In this document: piece after piece, positions 32,496 to 44,142 of the stretch
Layout: each line of letters starts with the position of its first letter
How positions within the stretch are numbered: the stretch's first letter is position 1
DNA from: Sacculina carcini
Taxonomy: Eukaryota; Arthropoda; Thecostraca; Sacculinidae
Reading direction: 5' to 3'
DNA length: 64,000 nucleotides
Assembly (NCBI GenBank): GCA_916048095.2
Contig: OU696585.1
Coordinates: 7,162,966 to 7,226,965 of the forward strand
Program-made: the position numbers and the translations under genes
The notes under the pieces: model-generated
Databases searched by the model: none
What the model was told of the DNA's origin: nothing
Seen by the model: the letters and a program-made list of their open reading frames with translations, nothing else

Positions 32496-35400
32496 TCAAG
32501 AATCAGCCTCGTTTGCTTCCAGTACACATATCTTTGTAATGGGTCGTACATAAATTCCGGTACCCGTTCTTATTGATACAGAACGAACTAACTGATCGCC
32601 ACCCTTATGAACCTCTGTGACTACCCCCAAAGGCCATCTATTTCTGGGAGTCACCTCTTGTCGTAACAATACTAAATCACCCGTCTTCATATTCGGCTGT
32701 TTGGTTTTCCACTTCTGCCGTTCCTGCAAGCACGGCAGGTACTCTCGAATCCATCGCCTCCAGAATAAGTCAGCAAGATATTGTGATTGCTTCCAACGAC
32801 GCCTAAATGCATTCTTTGGATCAAAACTCAGTTTAGGAAAAATTGGTCCCGACCGCTGAATCAATATGTCATTTGGTGTTAACGGCCTGTCGTCCGTAGG
32901 ATCGTCAGAAGTCTTGGTTAGAGGTCTACTATTCACGATCCCTTCAGCCATCGTCATCACGGTTAGTAAAGTCTCATCGTCCATCCTTTGTTGTTTAACG
33001 ATACCATCTAGTACAGCCCGTACAGTACGAATCTGCCTCTCCCATACGCCTCCATGATGTGATGCTTCCGGTGGGTTAAAATGCCACGTTATCTCTTTCT
33101 TCGACAGGTGATCCTGGATTTTTTCCAAGTTCCATAACTTCACAGCTCGAGATAGTTCCCGTTGCCCACCCACAAAGTTAGTACCATTATCGGACCAAAT
33201 CTCAACGGGTTCACCTCTTCTTGCAGTGAATCGTTCTACTGCGTTGATGAAGCTATCAGTATCTAGCGAATGAGCAACCTCTATATGTATTGCTCTGATA
33301 GCCATACAAGTAAATATACATCCGTATCGTTTGACTTCAGATCTCCCCCTTTTTACCACAAAGGGACCAAAATAGTCGATTCCAACTCTCGTGAACGGTG
33401 CTTCGTAAGGTGTTAGTCGACATTCAGGAAGATTAGCCATCTTCTGATACCTGAAACTGCCCCTCAATCTTCTACAAGTGACACATTCAAAAACTATCTT
33501 TTTTGCAAGTCTACGACCTCTCAATATCCAGAATCGTTTTCTGCTCTCTGTAAGCGTTCTCTCTGAGCCACAATGTCCAAATAGATTATGTATTTCATAT
33601 AGTATGCATTTTGACACATGGTGATCTCCAGGCAAGATTATCTGATGCTTCGCATGATCTTCGATCTTCGCGGCCTGAGTCCTGCCTCCTACAACAAGTA
33701 CTCCACGATTTGACAACATCGGATCTAATCGCTCCAATATACTTGTTTCATCCGAATTCAAAGACTTCTGGGCGTAAATAACAATCCATTTCTCGGAGTT
33801 TTTTAGTTCATCTACTGACAAAAAGCCATGACTAAAAGGTTTCTTACGCAGAAAGGCTCGAAATCTTAGAATCCAGGCTATAGCTCTTTTCATTCGGTGC
33901 CAAGAAGAAAAATGGGTTAATAACTTGCCAGTATGATTTTCTTCTGTCTTGATTGCATACACAACAGGATCTCTTCTTGTTTCCACAATGCATGACAGCT
34001 CTGCGCATTTCAGTGCAGGTTGTCTCGGCCACTTATCACTCGTTGAATGCAGAAATGACGGTCCATTTAACCACCTGCTGTTATTTAAAAGCTCTGTCGC
34101 TGTGAGTCCTCTAGAGGCATCATCTGCTGGATTCTCGCAACTGGGGACGTAATTCCATTGAGTTTGCACCGTGTTCTCCGAGATCTTGGCTACTCGATTT
34201 GCCACATATGTCTGAAAACGTTTCTCGCTGTTCTGTAAATACCACAGTACAATGGTGCTATCCGTCCAGAAAACAGATTCACGAAGAGGAACATCGAGTT
34301 CTGATCTTAAACAATTGTCCAATCGGACTGCCTCGACTGCACCAGCCAGTTCTAGGCGCGGGATAGTTGCACCCTTTATTGGTGCCAGCCTGGCCTTGGC
34401 CAAAACCAGCCTGACAGAACAAACGTGTGCATCATGTTCGGTACGTATATACGAAACGGCACCGTAACCGTATTCTGACGCGTCACAAAAGTGGTGAAGC
34501 TGGTAAGTTACTGCAGGCTCATCACTTGCATTAACACACCTGGGCACTCTGTAGGAGGCAACAACAGTAAAATCATTCGTCCACTTCAACCATTGCTCCA
34601 TTATGTCCTCTGGTAATTGGCTATCCCAACCTACATCCAGACGACACAGTTCCTGAAACATCCTTCTTGCTGGCAGCACAAAGGGACTGACAAATCCGAG
34701 AGGGTCGTATACAGTACTCAAAGTGCTAAGTAGTCCTCTTTTGGTGTACGGCTTCTCTTGAATTTGAACGTCAAATTTGAAAACGTCCAGTTCGACATCC
34801 CAAAGCATACCGAGGGCTCGTTGTACCGAGAGTTTCTCTAAACTCACATTAAGCGATTGATAACAACTTCCCCGTCTCTCTTCTGGTATACCTTTCATAA
34901 AATCAGCAGAATTAGAGACAAACTTTGTGAGCTTGAATCCTCGAAACGACAGTATTTCCATGAGCTGCTTGGCCACCTCAACAGCCGCATAGGCAGACTT
35001 CTCTGTCTTTAAGCAATCATCGACATATAAATTTCTCAAAATAGTGCTTAGTACACTGGGGGGATATTCACTAACAAACTCGCGAGCTACTTCTTGAAGT
35101 GCGTAGGCCGCACAGCTAGGGCTCCAATTCCCTCCGAATAGGTGTGACGTCATCCGGTATTCTTTCAACTCTCCATTGGTATCGTCGCCTTCGAACCACA
35201 AAAACCTCAACACATCTCGGTCTTTCAAATTGACTTTAACTTGATGGAACATTGCTTCAATATCAGCTACGAACGCGATCGGACCTTGTCGGAATCGCAA
35301 TAAGACACCAATCAACTTGTTAGACAACTCAGGACCCTGATGTACACAGTCATTCAGAGACACCCCCTTGTACTTGGCCGCAAAAACGACACGCATCTTA

Positions 35401-38018
35401 CCCGGTTTTCTAGGATTTACCACCGAATGATGAGGCAAGTACCAAACCTTGCCGTCTGATCGATTCAAATCACTAATTGGCACTTCTTCGGCATAACCCT
35501 TTTCAGTTAGCTTCTGTATTTCCTTGGAATAACTATCTTTGAATGTGTGGTCCTTGATCAGACGCTTCTTTAGCGACTGCAAGCGGGTCACTGCCAGTGT
35601 ACGATTATCTGGCAAACAAAGGCTGCCGGCCTTGAATGGAATATTCAAAGTGTAGTGGACACCATCCAATGCTATATTTTTGCTCCACAACTCCATCACC
35701 TTCATATCGTCCTGGGACATTCCGGTCTTTTCGCAGTGCGCATCTTCCAGATCCCACATACGAGCCAAGTTGTTCGAAACATGCCCACCATGAACAAAAT
35801 ACGATGATCTCATAGTAATTCCAGCATCTACAGGACCATGGATGGCCCATCCGAGAGGAGTCTTCATTGCATACGGCTCACCTGGCCTCCCTCTTCGAAT
35901 TTCTGTAGGTATAAACAGATCGGAACAATCTTGACCAATCAAAAGGTGTACTTGTCCAACGTCCAGTTTCGGAATACTAATATCACTCAAATGTCGCCAC
36001 TTGTTAACCTCGATATCGCAGGCTAAACCTGAGAGATCAATATTTAACGACGGCCTCACCGTGACCTCTGAAATAAGAGAACAGTTTGTATCCTTCACGT
36101 CTGATAGAACCAGCTTTGTCGATTTCGACTCAATTATCATCTTCCTCTGGGTTATAGTCGTCAACTCAATTGCACGAGATTTTCCTTCGGCACAAACGTC
36201 TTGGAAAAGGGTTTCGGTACAGTAAGATGAATTTGAACCTGAGTCAAGGAGTGCATAAGTATCAACATGATTGTCAGATCCGGGACATCTGACCCTCACA
36301 GGGACAATGGGCAGCGCCAGTTTTTGACCCTGACTACATGTGAAATGACTGGTTCTGGATTTGACATTAGTTTCACGATTCATAGGTAAATGTAGAAAAC
36401 TGCTATGTGCCTTTCCACAGCCGTCAACGGTACAAGAATATTTCCTCGTGCAATTACTGCCTATATGATCACGTTTAAAGCAGATGGCACATAGACCCTC
36501 CGACTTCACGAGATTCCAACGTTCCTTGATAGACAGCGACTTGAAGCGTGGACAACGCAAAATGTAATGTCGCTGGTCACAACAAGGACACTTAAACTCA
36601 CTGCTGTCCTGATGTAATATATGGGCATGCGGACCACTGCACACACTGCATTTATACTGTGATGGGCACTTACTGAAAACGTGTCCTCCTTTTAGACATA
36701 TAAAACACAGTCTCTTTTCCATCACAATACGCTGCCGTTCCTTAACATTCATTTTGAGAAGACCAGGACAAGATATAGTCTCATGACTTCCGCAACAGAC
36801 ACAACATAAATCGCTTGATTTGAACGATAACTCATGTTCACCATCAGCTTGAGTAAACAGACTCACATGACCTCGTCTATTTCTTTCCGACCGTTCCTGC
36901 GGTGTCCTCTTTACAGCTTGCAACGACGTTATTGGGTCACATGCCAGGCGTGCCTCTTTCTGAATGAATTCACAAAAAACATGAAACGGTGGATACATAA
37001 ACACTGAAGACCGTTTACCGGCTCTCCAACTGTCCACTTCTAATGCCCACTTCTGCACGATAGAGTCTGGCAGCTTTCTCAGCAGCCGCTGGCTTTCTCT
37101 CGGATCATCAAGATAGCCAAGCGCGGGAACTGCTTCCGACAAGCTGAGACAATACTGCAAAAAATCAGAGAACCTCGCTATAGCTCTACCATCATGCTCA
37201 TCAATAACAGGCCACTTGTACAGTTTCTCCCTGAATGCATCAAATGTGGTCGCTTCATCACCATATCTCTCTACGAGGAGTGCCTTCGCTCGTCTGAACG
37301 ACTCACCAGTCCTCACGGTTAAAAACCCTCTGATAATTTCCTTTGCTTCTCCTTCTGTATATTTCTGCAGATAATACAGGCAATCAGCACCACTCACCTG
37401 TGACTCAACACAAGACTCAAATGACCGCAACCATAGCGGAAATTGAAGCCTGTCTCCATGGAATACATCTGGCTCCGGAGGAGGAAGAGACACTCTACTG
37501 TGTCGTTCTGAAAGCAAATCAGCAAGTCGGTGAAGAGAGCTCGCTACAGCATCCCCACGTGAACCATTGTTTGGAGAGGGAGAACTTTGCTTCAGTATCT
37601 CACCGGATCTCAAGGGAATGTCACCAGCAATTTCCGGCTTTAACACTTTACTGGAACCATCACACTGCGGAGATCCTAGCGGTATATTCATTGGTATATC
37701 CGGCTTGGGCTCCTCGACAGACTCTAACACCTGTAATTCAGCCATAGTAGCCTGCATCTCTTTCTCACAGCGCAAGTCCTCTAGTTCCATATTCTGTCGC
37801 TGAATCTCAATCAATTTCTCATACTCTCTACGTTTATATTCTCTTTCGGTTCTTATTCTGGCGATCTTCGCAAGTCTCTCCAAACGCGCATTACTCGAGG
37901 CTACACTTGGACATTCCGACCCACATACTTGGGACCTAATCTCAATCAAATGATCCTCATCTGACCCCTTGGATTCATCTGGTTCAGCCATACTTAAGCG
38001 TAAAGTGGAACAATTCAC
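32496..38018 (-). CDS. gag-pol: BEL/Pao Gag-Pol polyprotein, 1840 aa
   Basis: Single frame encoding, in order: a charged coiled-coil N-terminus; DUF1759 Gag region (VFHGDRLQFPLWLRSFES, about residues 185-340); Cys-rich segment with knuckles (CFICLKGGHVFSKC near 435, CAICFKRDHIGSNC further on); aspartic protease with LLDSGSN (Asp592); reverse transcriptase with FVADIEAMFHQV and YVDD at 998-1001; RNase H with FCDASEYGYGA and FWTDSTIVLWY; HHCC-type zinc region (HNLFGHCGSERT...CVTCRRL); integrase core with IDYFGPF (~1546), WSDNGTNF (~1608) and GVWERQIRT (~1660); and a DUF5641 C-terminus (GDLVLLRQE...NRWPLGVV). All catalytic motifs are present and the frame is whole. Gag and Pol are fused in one frame, which is common in this superfamily. 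Confidence 0.95.
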   Translation of the reverse strand: MNCSTLRLSMAEPDESKGSDEDHLIEIRSQVCGSECPSVASSNARLERLAKIARIRTEREYKRREYEKLIEIQRQNMELEDLRCEKEMQATMAELQVLESVEEPKPDIPMNIPLGSPQCDGSSKVLKPEIAGDIPLRSGEILKQSSPSPNNGSRGDAVASSLHRLADLLSERHSRVSLPPPEPDVFHGDRLQFPLWLRSFESCVESQVSGADCLYYLQKYTEGEAKEIIRGFLTVRTGESFRRAKALLVERYGDEATTFDAFREKLYKWPVIDEHDGRAIARFSDFLQYCLSLSEAVPALGYLDDPRESQRLLRKLPDSIVQKWALEVDSWRAGKRSSVFMYPPFHVFCEFIQKEARLACDPITSLQAVKRTPQERSERNRRGHVSLFTQADGEHELSFKSSDLCCVCCGSHETISCPGLLKMNVKERQRIVMEKRLCFICLKGGHVFSKCPSQYKCSVCSGPHAHILHQDSSEFKCPCCDQRHYILRCPRFKSLSIKERWNLVKSEGLCAICFKRDHIGSNCTRKYSCTVDGCGKAHSSFLHLPMNRETNVKSRTSHFTCSQGQKLALPIVPVRVRCPGSDNHVDTYALLDSGSNSSYCTETLFQDVCAEGKSRAIELTTITQRKMIIESKSTKLVLSDVKDTNCSLISEVTVRPSLNIDLSGLACDIEVNKWRHLSDISIPKLDVGQVHLLIGQDCSDLFIPTEIRRGRPGEPYAMKTPLGWAIHGPVDAGITMRSSYFVHGGHVSNNLARMWDLEDAHCEKTGMSQDDMKVMELWSKNIALDGVHYTLNIPFKAGSLCLPDNRTLAVTRLQSLKKRLIKDHTFKDSYSKEIQKLTEKGYAEEVPISDLNRSDGKVWYLPHHSVVNPRKPGKMRVVFAAKYKGVSLNDCVHQGPELSNKLIGVLLRFRQGPIAFVADIEAMFHQVKVNLKDRDVLRFLWFEGDDTNGELKEYRMTSHLFGGNWSPSCAAYALQEVAREFVSEYPPSVLSTILRNLYVDDCLKTEKSAYAAVEVAKQLMEILSFRGFKLTKFVSNSADFMKGIPEERRGSCYQSLNVSLEKLSVQRALGMLWDVELDVFKFDVQIQEKPYTKRGLLSTLSTVYDPLGFVSPFVLPARRMFQELCRLDVGWDSQLPEDIMEQWLKWTNDFTVVASYRVPRCVNASDEPAVTYQLHHFCDASEYGYGAVSYIRTEHDAHVCSVRLVLAKARLAPIKGATIPRLELAGAVEAVRLDNCLRSELDVPLRESVFWTDSTIVLWYLQNSEKRFQTYVANRVAKISENTVQTQWNYVPSCENPADDASRGLTATELLNNSRWLNGPSFLHSTSDKWPRQPALKCAELSCIVETRRDPVVYAIKTEENHTGKLLTHFSSWHRMKRAIAWILRFRAFLRKKPFSHGFLSVDELKNSEKWIVIYAQKSLNSDETSILERLDPMLSNRGVLVVGGRTQAAKIEDHAKHQIILPGDHHVSKCILYEIHNLFGHCGSERTLTESRKRFWILRGRRLAKKIVFECVTCRRLRGSFRYQKMANLPECRLTPYEAPFTRVGIDYFGPFVVKRGRSEVKRYGCIFTCMAIRAIHIEVAHSLDTDSFINAVERFTARRGEPVEIWSDNGTNFVGGQRELSRAVKLWNLEKIQDHLSKKEITWHFNPPEASHHGGVWERQIRTVRAVLDGIVKQQRMDDETLLTVMTMAEGIVNSRPLTKTSDDPTDDRPLTPNDILIQRSGPIFPKLSFDPKNAFRRRWKQSQYLADLFWRRWIREYLPCLQERQKWKTKQPNMKTGDLVLLRQEVTPRNRWPLGVVTEVHKGGDQLVRSVSIRTGTGIYVRPITKICVLEANEADS

Positions 38019-38209
38019 AAAAAACGATGTAGCGCGTGTTTATATGACTAAGCTAGCCTTGGGCACACCGATAGAAAATATAACAATCAAAATACATAAC
38101 ATAATTCAATCAAATTCAAATGAAAAAACGAAAAATTCAACTCATGTCTTCCCGATGAAGCTGTCCAGAAAGTGTACGAAGACGAGTCGACAGCAGCCAA
38201 AGTTTGAAC

Positions 38210-38691
38210 TGTAACGTACACGACGTTATTCAGACGAATCGGAAGCCATTGGTTTGATACCGCTATATTTTTCCGTGCACTCCGGTGTGGTGTAATGAAT
38301 CGTAGCGTAGCGTAGCGTAGCGGTTCAACTGAGCATAAAAACAAAAAACAACGTAAAAAACATACTCATGAGTACAATACACCAAGTGAGAAAAAACAAC
38401 GAAGAACACGTGATTTCTGCATATCATTTGCATATAAGAATACAGCAAAATGACAAAATCAAAATCATAGACAAACATGAAAATAACTTACACTTTCTGG
38501 CCTCTCTTGGGTTTAATGTGGCGCAAACAAGTACAACTCTCAGGCACAAAATCTCAGACACAAAACCTCTACTCCAGGGGCAATACACATAATACGCAGT
38601 AAGGCACGTGCACAGGCTGCCAAATATAGGCGCTGCGTTGCCAGACAAAAACGACGAGACAAAATAAGACGAAGTTTGGCCAGGCGTTACA
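38210..38691 (-). repeat. 5' LTR of BEL/Pao element
   Basis: Same 482 bp as the other LTR with one visible difference. It would carry the promoter for minus-strand transcription. The primer-binding site should lie just inside, at about 38190-38209 (minus strand GTTCAAACTTTGGCTGCTG); I did not match it to a tRNA. Confidence 0.95.
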
Positions 38692-38898
38692 AGTTATGTT
38701 GTAATTGACTAGGTATGAAATAGCTGAGGGTCTCATGCAATTGACCAACTGAGTCAACTTTGAACACTAATGCATGATGGCTGTCATCCCCCCGAGCCTC
38801 GACACAATTATACGCCCTCACGGGCATAATTCAGTATAAATGTGTTTTTCTAACTTCTCTTATTTTTTACTGGGGGCCATGGAGCCCTCCGGATCTGT

Positions 38899-38930
38899 CC
38901 TGGGGGTCGCGGAGGTTTGGAAACCCCTGA
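38899..38930 (-). mobile_element. hAT-like terminal motif (CAGGGGTTTCCAAACC)
   Basis: The minus strand reads CAGGGGTTTCCAAACCTCCG, the common end of short hAT-type MITEs. Partner end not found. It is preceded by a 'GGGGGCCATGGAGCCC' block. Confidence 0.4.
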
Positions 38931-38939
38931 TATAGAGAA

Positions 38940-39022
38940 ATGGAATGTATACCGAATGTGTACCGAATGTGTACCGAATGTGTACCGAATGTGTACCGAA
39001 TGTGTACCGAATGTGTACTGAA
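38940..39022. repeat. 11 bp minisatellite (GAATGTGTACC)n
   Basis: Seven head-to-tail copies, the first and last each slightly diverged. Confidence 0.92.
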
Positions 39023-39370
39023 TAGCATATTTTACACTGTGTGACGTGTAAAAATGAAAATGCACATTATACATTGTACTATGCGTATAACTTTTAATAT
39101 GTACTGGCGGATTTCTGCGAGAAAATAAAATGCCTCGAATTGTGCTGTGTTTTTACTGCCAAAAAGTAATTGAATTTATGCTAAGGACAAAGTTTATTGT
39201 GTGTGTGCTCGTGTGTGTATGTGTGTTTGTGTGTGTGTGTGTGTTTATGTGTGTGTTTGTGTGTGAATTTAGCGAGGCGGTAGCCTTGCATTGTGCTAAA
39301 TTGTATTTTAGCCGGGTCTGTTAGTGAAGACAATTTATGACTGACAGGAAAGTGGGTCACATTGTTGCTG

Positions 39371-39372
<2 letters not shown>

Positions 39373-39458
<86 letters not shown>
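39373..39458. repeat. (GT)n microsatellite
   Basis: About 43 uninterrupted GT units. Confidence 0.96.
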
Positions 39459-39460
<2 letters not shown>

Positions 39461-41504
39461 TTTCCGGTGTTGCCCCATCTCACAAATACTCGAGTAGTGG
39501 TTCGCTTGGGATTTACTGACACAAAGTGTACAGTGTTTGTAATAAGTCACACTTAATTAGCTGAATGGTGCATGTACTTCGCTGAAACATTGACCGCCAA
39601 GTCAAATTGTTCCTACACAAAACACCACAAGAAACACTGCAATTATATTAGGGAATAAATTAGGCAATTTTTTTAAAATTGAATTCTTCGAAATAATATG
39701 AATTAACGTAGTTATAGCTGTGATTGTGGATCGAGTTTTTGAATATATTACTCATTATATTGTGTCTTTTATTATTTCTTGATTTTCTGCATTGATGCTG
39801 TCCTGTCTGTTTGCTTGCAATAGATGCAATAATCGATGCAATCACCGGTGCACACTCTCACAACACACAAACACAAACAATCACACATAGATATACACAC
39901 ATGTATATATGTTTCTGTTTATATATATCTATATGTTTATGCATGAAAAGTGTTCATATCAGGTTGCGTTATTTGCGATGTCTACCGCCAATTCTGTTTT
40001 ACCGCTAGTATTGTTGTGTTCCTTTGGCTTCTTGCTGACTGAAAATCCAGCAACTGGTTTTTGTCACCAGACACGAACAAACACACCGCCCACACACACA
40101 CACACACACACACACACCTGTGTTAACAATAGCCATTATTTGCCAGGTTAGGTTGTATCACGCGAGAGCACTCACCTCATTAGCACCTGCCAATGATGAA
40201 CGACCACCTCGCACCTGGCTCGATAATAAATCAGGGGCTGTCAGCGGCGCAGCCACAACGAATAATAATAATAATATACACGCGATATGCATTCGATGTA
40301 CACGCGAAATCATTAAATATACATTCGATTAATTATTACAATAGCATAAACTGCACACATATTCCGCAAAAAGAAAAGCGAATATGAAAAAAAGATAAAA
40401 TTAAACAAGACAAAAAAAATATACAAAACAAACACCGAAGTATGAGCACGCAACAAAGATTGGGTAGAAATATAAGTATTTTATTTTATCATATTAATGT
40501 GTATTTATTTATTGATGGTTGTCATTTATTGAATCACATTTATTGTTTATTGTTATTATTTATTGAGGAACGTAGGCGGAGTGATATTATGGAGTGTTAT
40601 CGTATGATGGTTTATTATTTATTGTTATTTATTTATTATTTTCTTCTCCAACTCTCTTTGTAGAAATATTTGTTTTCGAACTCTCTTTCTCTCTGAAAAT
40701 TTTGGTCACTTCCGGTACATGGGGCCAACGCAGGGTGGTAATAGTGCACTTGCACTCTTCCCATGCTACTGTGTTTGCCTGTAATTAATAATAATAATAA
40801 TAATAATAATGTGAAACAGGAGTAAATGGCAGGAGCTGGAAATGTTGCCGCATTCTTTCAAGCTGAGGTTCTTCCAGATTATCATCATCTGGGTTTACTG
40901 AAGTGGGTAAGCGAGTCAGAGGATAACAATCATTTTCAGTCAACGGTCAATGATTAGCGAGTAATGATGTGTTCTATTCAGCTTCGCAAGAACCTGTAAG
41001 CACTCAGAAGTGCTTCAGAAGTGACTCCAGAAGTTATTCAGAGCTCTTCAACATTTTTCACTTATGGATGGTGCGTAAATGTGTCCAAGTTTTATTAATT
41101 ACCACACCCAACTTTGAGTCGGTATTATCCCCACGGTGTGGTAATTGTAAATTGGGCAGGGTTGGGTGTGAATTGAGCCGGCATTCAACCTTAATTCACC
41201 CCCGATATCGCTTTTCGACAATGATCTGTATGTATAAATCAACTACTTCTTCTCGACGAATTAGCGGATATCTCTACTTGTACTGATTACACCTGTTCTA
41301 TGTTCTCCCTGCACACATACACACACGGACATACACACATAAACACACATACAGAGCAGATTGCTAGAGTGTGTGTATGTCCGTGTGTGTGTGTATGTGT
41401 GTATGCACCATCAAGTTGCACGAGAAATCCTCCTCAACCGAGCATTTCCGTTCTGTCCTAGTTATTTTATGGATTTTAATACTGCAGTATGTGTGTGTCG
41501 GTGT

Positions 41505-41557
<53 letters not shown>

Positions 41558-41858
41558 TGTCGTGTGATACGCATGCTTGCACGTGAGAATTTCTCCCAGC
41601 CTACCCCACACCTCATCCCCACTTTTATCCACAATCGCTCGTAATGTAATGTGTGTCAGCAATGAGTCTCTCGCGTTGTGTTCTCATAAAATGTTGAATT
41701 CGAGTTTCTAATTTCTAGCATTTGAAGACATTTTGATCACCGTCCCATACTGAATTCACTAGTATCATTATTGTATTCAAATTAATTAATAAGATGAAAT
41801 GGGAGAGGGTTAACGTTATAAATTGCAACGTTATAAATTGCATGTTGATCATCAACAT

Positions 41859-41861
<3 letters not shown>

Positions 41862-41895
<34 letters not shown>
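41862..41895. repeat. (ACAG)n tetranucleotide repeat
   Basis: Eight or so ACAG units. A reverse-strand counterpart (CTGT)n lies at 48809-48847. Confidence 0.92.
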
Positions 41896-42741
41896 AGAGT
41901 AATAACAGAACACCGGAAGTGAAATTTATATAGTGTTTCATACTTGTAATTTTTTAAATGTATAAAATATATATCTTGTATATGTTTATTTGTATATATG
42001 TTTTGTATATTTTATACAATTTAAATGGAAAAATAAATCAATGAAACAAATTTGGTTTATCAGTTGTGACCGGTCGTATTGTGTTTTGCCATTGTCATTA
42101 TGTGTGTGTGTGTGTGTGTGTGTGTTGTTGCATATACCGTCTGTTTTGTGTTCAACACTGACCCAATTGGCACCCAATTACACTCACCTAGAACACACAC
42201 ACACACACACCCATACACGTCGGCAATACCGTTGACACTGAGTCTAGATCGTTAGTGAGGTTAGAAGATAGATAGGTGATACAGGTAGGATAATAGTGTG
42301 TGACCTTGTGTTGTGCTGGGATGATAGACACACTGTATCCTCTTGGAACAAGTGATTTGATCACCAGATATTATTGAATGAGCCATCCATGTATTATTCA
42401 CACATCCACATATTGAATATTTGTATTTTCATATTAAGAAAAGGCAGTTCTATCAGAAGCTGTATATTAACCTTACGAGTGGCATGATAAGCAGATACGG
42501 TGTGGAAAGATGGATTTTATTGCCAGAGCAGTTGCAAGACGTAGGGAATAATTGAGACCCCCATAATAAATTATACACCATTATAATAGAGATACGACTT
42601 TGGGAAAAGGCAGTTACGATCGGTCCCTCGGTCTCCTGGGGACTTACACTACTTTTATGCGCTGTTTTATGAGAAATTTCAATATAATGCGTGAGGAAAC
42701 GGTGTCCCTCAACACTCGGGATTCCCCTGGCCGGGGTTACA

Positions 42742-42758
42742 GGGGGGGGGGGGGGGGG
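42742..42758. repeat. G17 homopolymer
   Basis: Run of 17 G on the plus strand. G-quadruplex-prone; its length is uncertain in most sequencing data. Confidence 0.9.
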
Positions 42759-43283
42759 TTTGCTACAACTTTGATGATTGCGAAAAAATGGCACCGATTA
42801 TGCAAATATGCATATATTACTTGCTTTGTAGTTATTTCTTCAGTTTAAACATTAATATAAGCGTGATCAAGAATTTGCGATGTTTTCCAATCGGCAATGG
42901 TGTGTTTGTAATGTTTTATCTGTTGTATATTTGGTCATAATTTCAATTAATTTGGAATTATAAATTGGAAGGTGTATTTTTCACTTTAGGAATCATATTT
43001 TATTACGGGAGTTATCTAGGCATGTAAATTCGAATAGAATGTGGACAGATGAGTTGGACAACACTGACAAATAATTTGAATTTACTTGTAATATCGTTAA
43101 ACTAGCAAAACTATAGCTGATTTTCACAATTTATACACATTTTCATACACATTATATCCATCGAATGATGTTTTCATTCAGCTAAATATAATTAAATATA
43201 TTTTCGACGCAAATGTATTGTACTGATAATGTTCACATCTTCACCTTGTACGGTATATATTCGACAAACATGTAATGACCCAT

Positions 43284-43292
43284 TCACACACA

Positions 43293-43379
<87 letters not shown>

Positions 43380-43400
43380 AGACACACAAACACACACAGA
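43284..43400. repeat. (CA)n microsatellite
   Basis: (CA)n of ~80 bp with CAGA interruptions at both edges. Confidence 0.95.
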
Positions 43401-43804
43401 TAAGCACAACAGTGAAATTATGCACGCACCATGACCAAGCAGCGACTCTCTACTGCTACATGCTGTCATTTATGATTGCCAAGCTGATTTCGACCAAATT
43501 CTCGTGCATTCTATTTGCTGATTCCTCCATTCAGCGAAGCCATTAGGACTAATTTGGCATATGCATGTATCCGCGTGTGCATGATTTATATCTGACGCTC
43601 ATAAGAGACACGCGCACACACGCACGCGCTTACAGAGCAAGAGATACACAGAGCCGTGGAGGGAGGAAAGAGTGACATACAGGTGTGCCCATTTCTCAGG
43701 TGCATCGCGTGTGTATGCACGTGTCTACGTGTCTGTGTGTGTGTGTGTTGTGTGTGGCGTGCGTGACTAGCAGTGAAGTGGTGACAGTAGATGAGACCGC
43801 ACGG

Positions 43805-44142
43805 GCCAGCTCTCACAAGGCACCTCCATCAGTGAGCTTGTTTGTTCTCGTGGTATTTCGTGGCAAGTTGTTGTGGTGATCTGGAATATGACGGGATTTT
43901 TCGGCGGTTTGACCCGTCATCGTCGTGAGGATGCGGGTTGTGCTGCCAGCAAGCGAGGTCGAGCCAAACTCAGTCTCTCGCTGCGGAGTCGCTCCAATCT
44001 CCGCCATGCCTGCAGTAGACAAAATCTGGCGCAATCTCACGCGGGTGGTCGAAGATCCCCAGCTCATCGCCAGGGACTGGATTGCTCGAGGGAGCGGTCT
44101 CCGGCTGTACTTCTCAATCATACACTGCCATCCCGCACGCGC
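43805..44142 (+). CDS. Candidate host exon, GC-rich, unknown product
   Basis: A GC-rich island with non-repetitive composition inside AT-rich DNA. It ends in a donor-like CGCAAG|GTGGGT at 44142/44143. Two plus-strand frames are open. One is Arg/Ser-rich and begins TGFFGGLTRHRREDAGC. The other contains MPAVDKIWRNLTRVVEDPQ and LIARDWIARGSGLRLYFS. A minus-strand frame is also open, so the coding frame cannot be chosen from composition. No family recognised. The left boundary is arbitrary. Confidence 0.3.

Larger units (their letters stand above)
31665..38691 (-). mobile_element. Complete-looking BEL/Pao LTR retrotransposon, 7.0 kb
   Basis: Two 482 bp LTRs (31665-32146 and 38210-38691) bracket a single 1840-codon Gag-Pol frame on the minus strand. 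Both LTRs start TGTAAC and end GTTACA and show one base difference over 482 by eye. The element is flanked by GTTA on both sides (AGTTA if the last LTR base is shared), a 4-5 bp target duplication. Near-identity of the LTRs means very recent insertion. It looks whole, with no breaks seen. No envelope-like frame is present. Domain order Gag-PR-RT-RH-IN with DUF1759, DUF1758 and DUF5641 segments identifies BEL/Pao. Confidence 0.95.
38692..43700. other. Non-coding DNA with microsatellites and MITE ends
   Basis: No gene is supported. Contents: hAT-type end near 38899-38930, 11 bp tandem repeat 38940-39022, (GT)n at 39373-39458, AT-rich DNA with (TAA)n near 40787-40811, (GT)n at 41507-41555, (ACAG)n at 41862-41895, short (GT)n/(CA)n at 42102-42210, G17 at 42742-42758, and long (CA)n at 43284-43400. 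Several small open frames (for example 41986-42235) are dinucleotide-driven. Confidence 0.6.

Noticed and set aside
31665-38691. Envelope gene in the BEL/Pao element (retrovirus-like)
   Set aside because: Only ~350 bp lies between the Gag-Pol stop and the 3' LTR, with no signal peptide or transmembrane frame.
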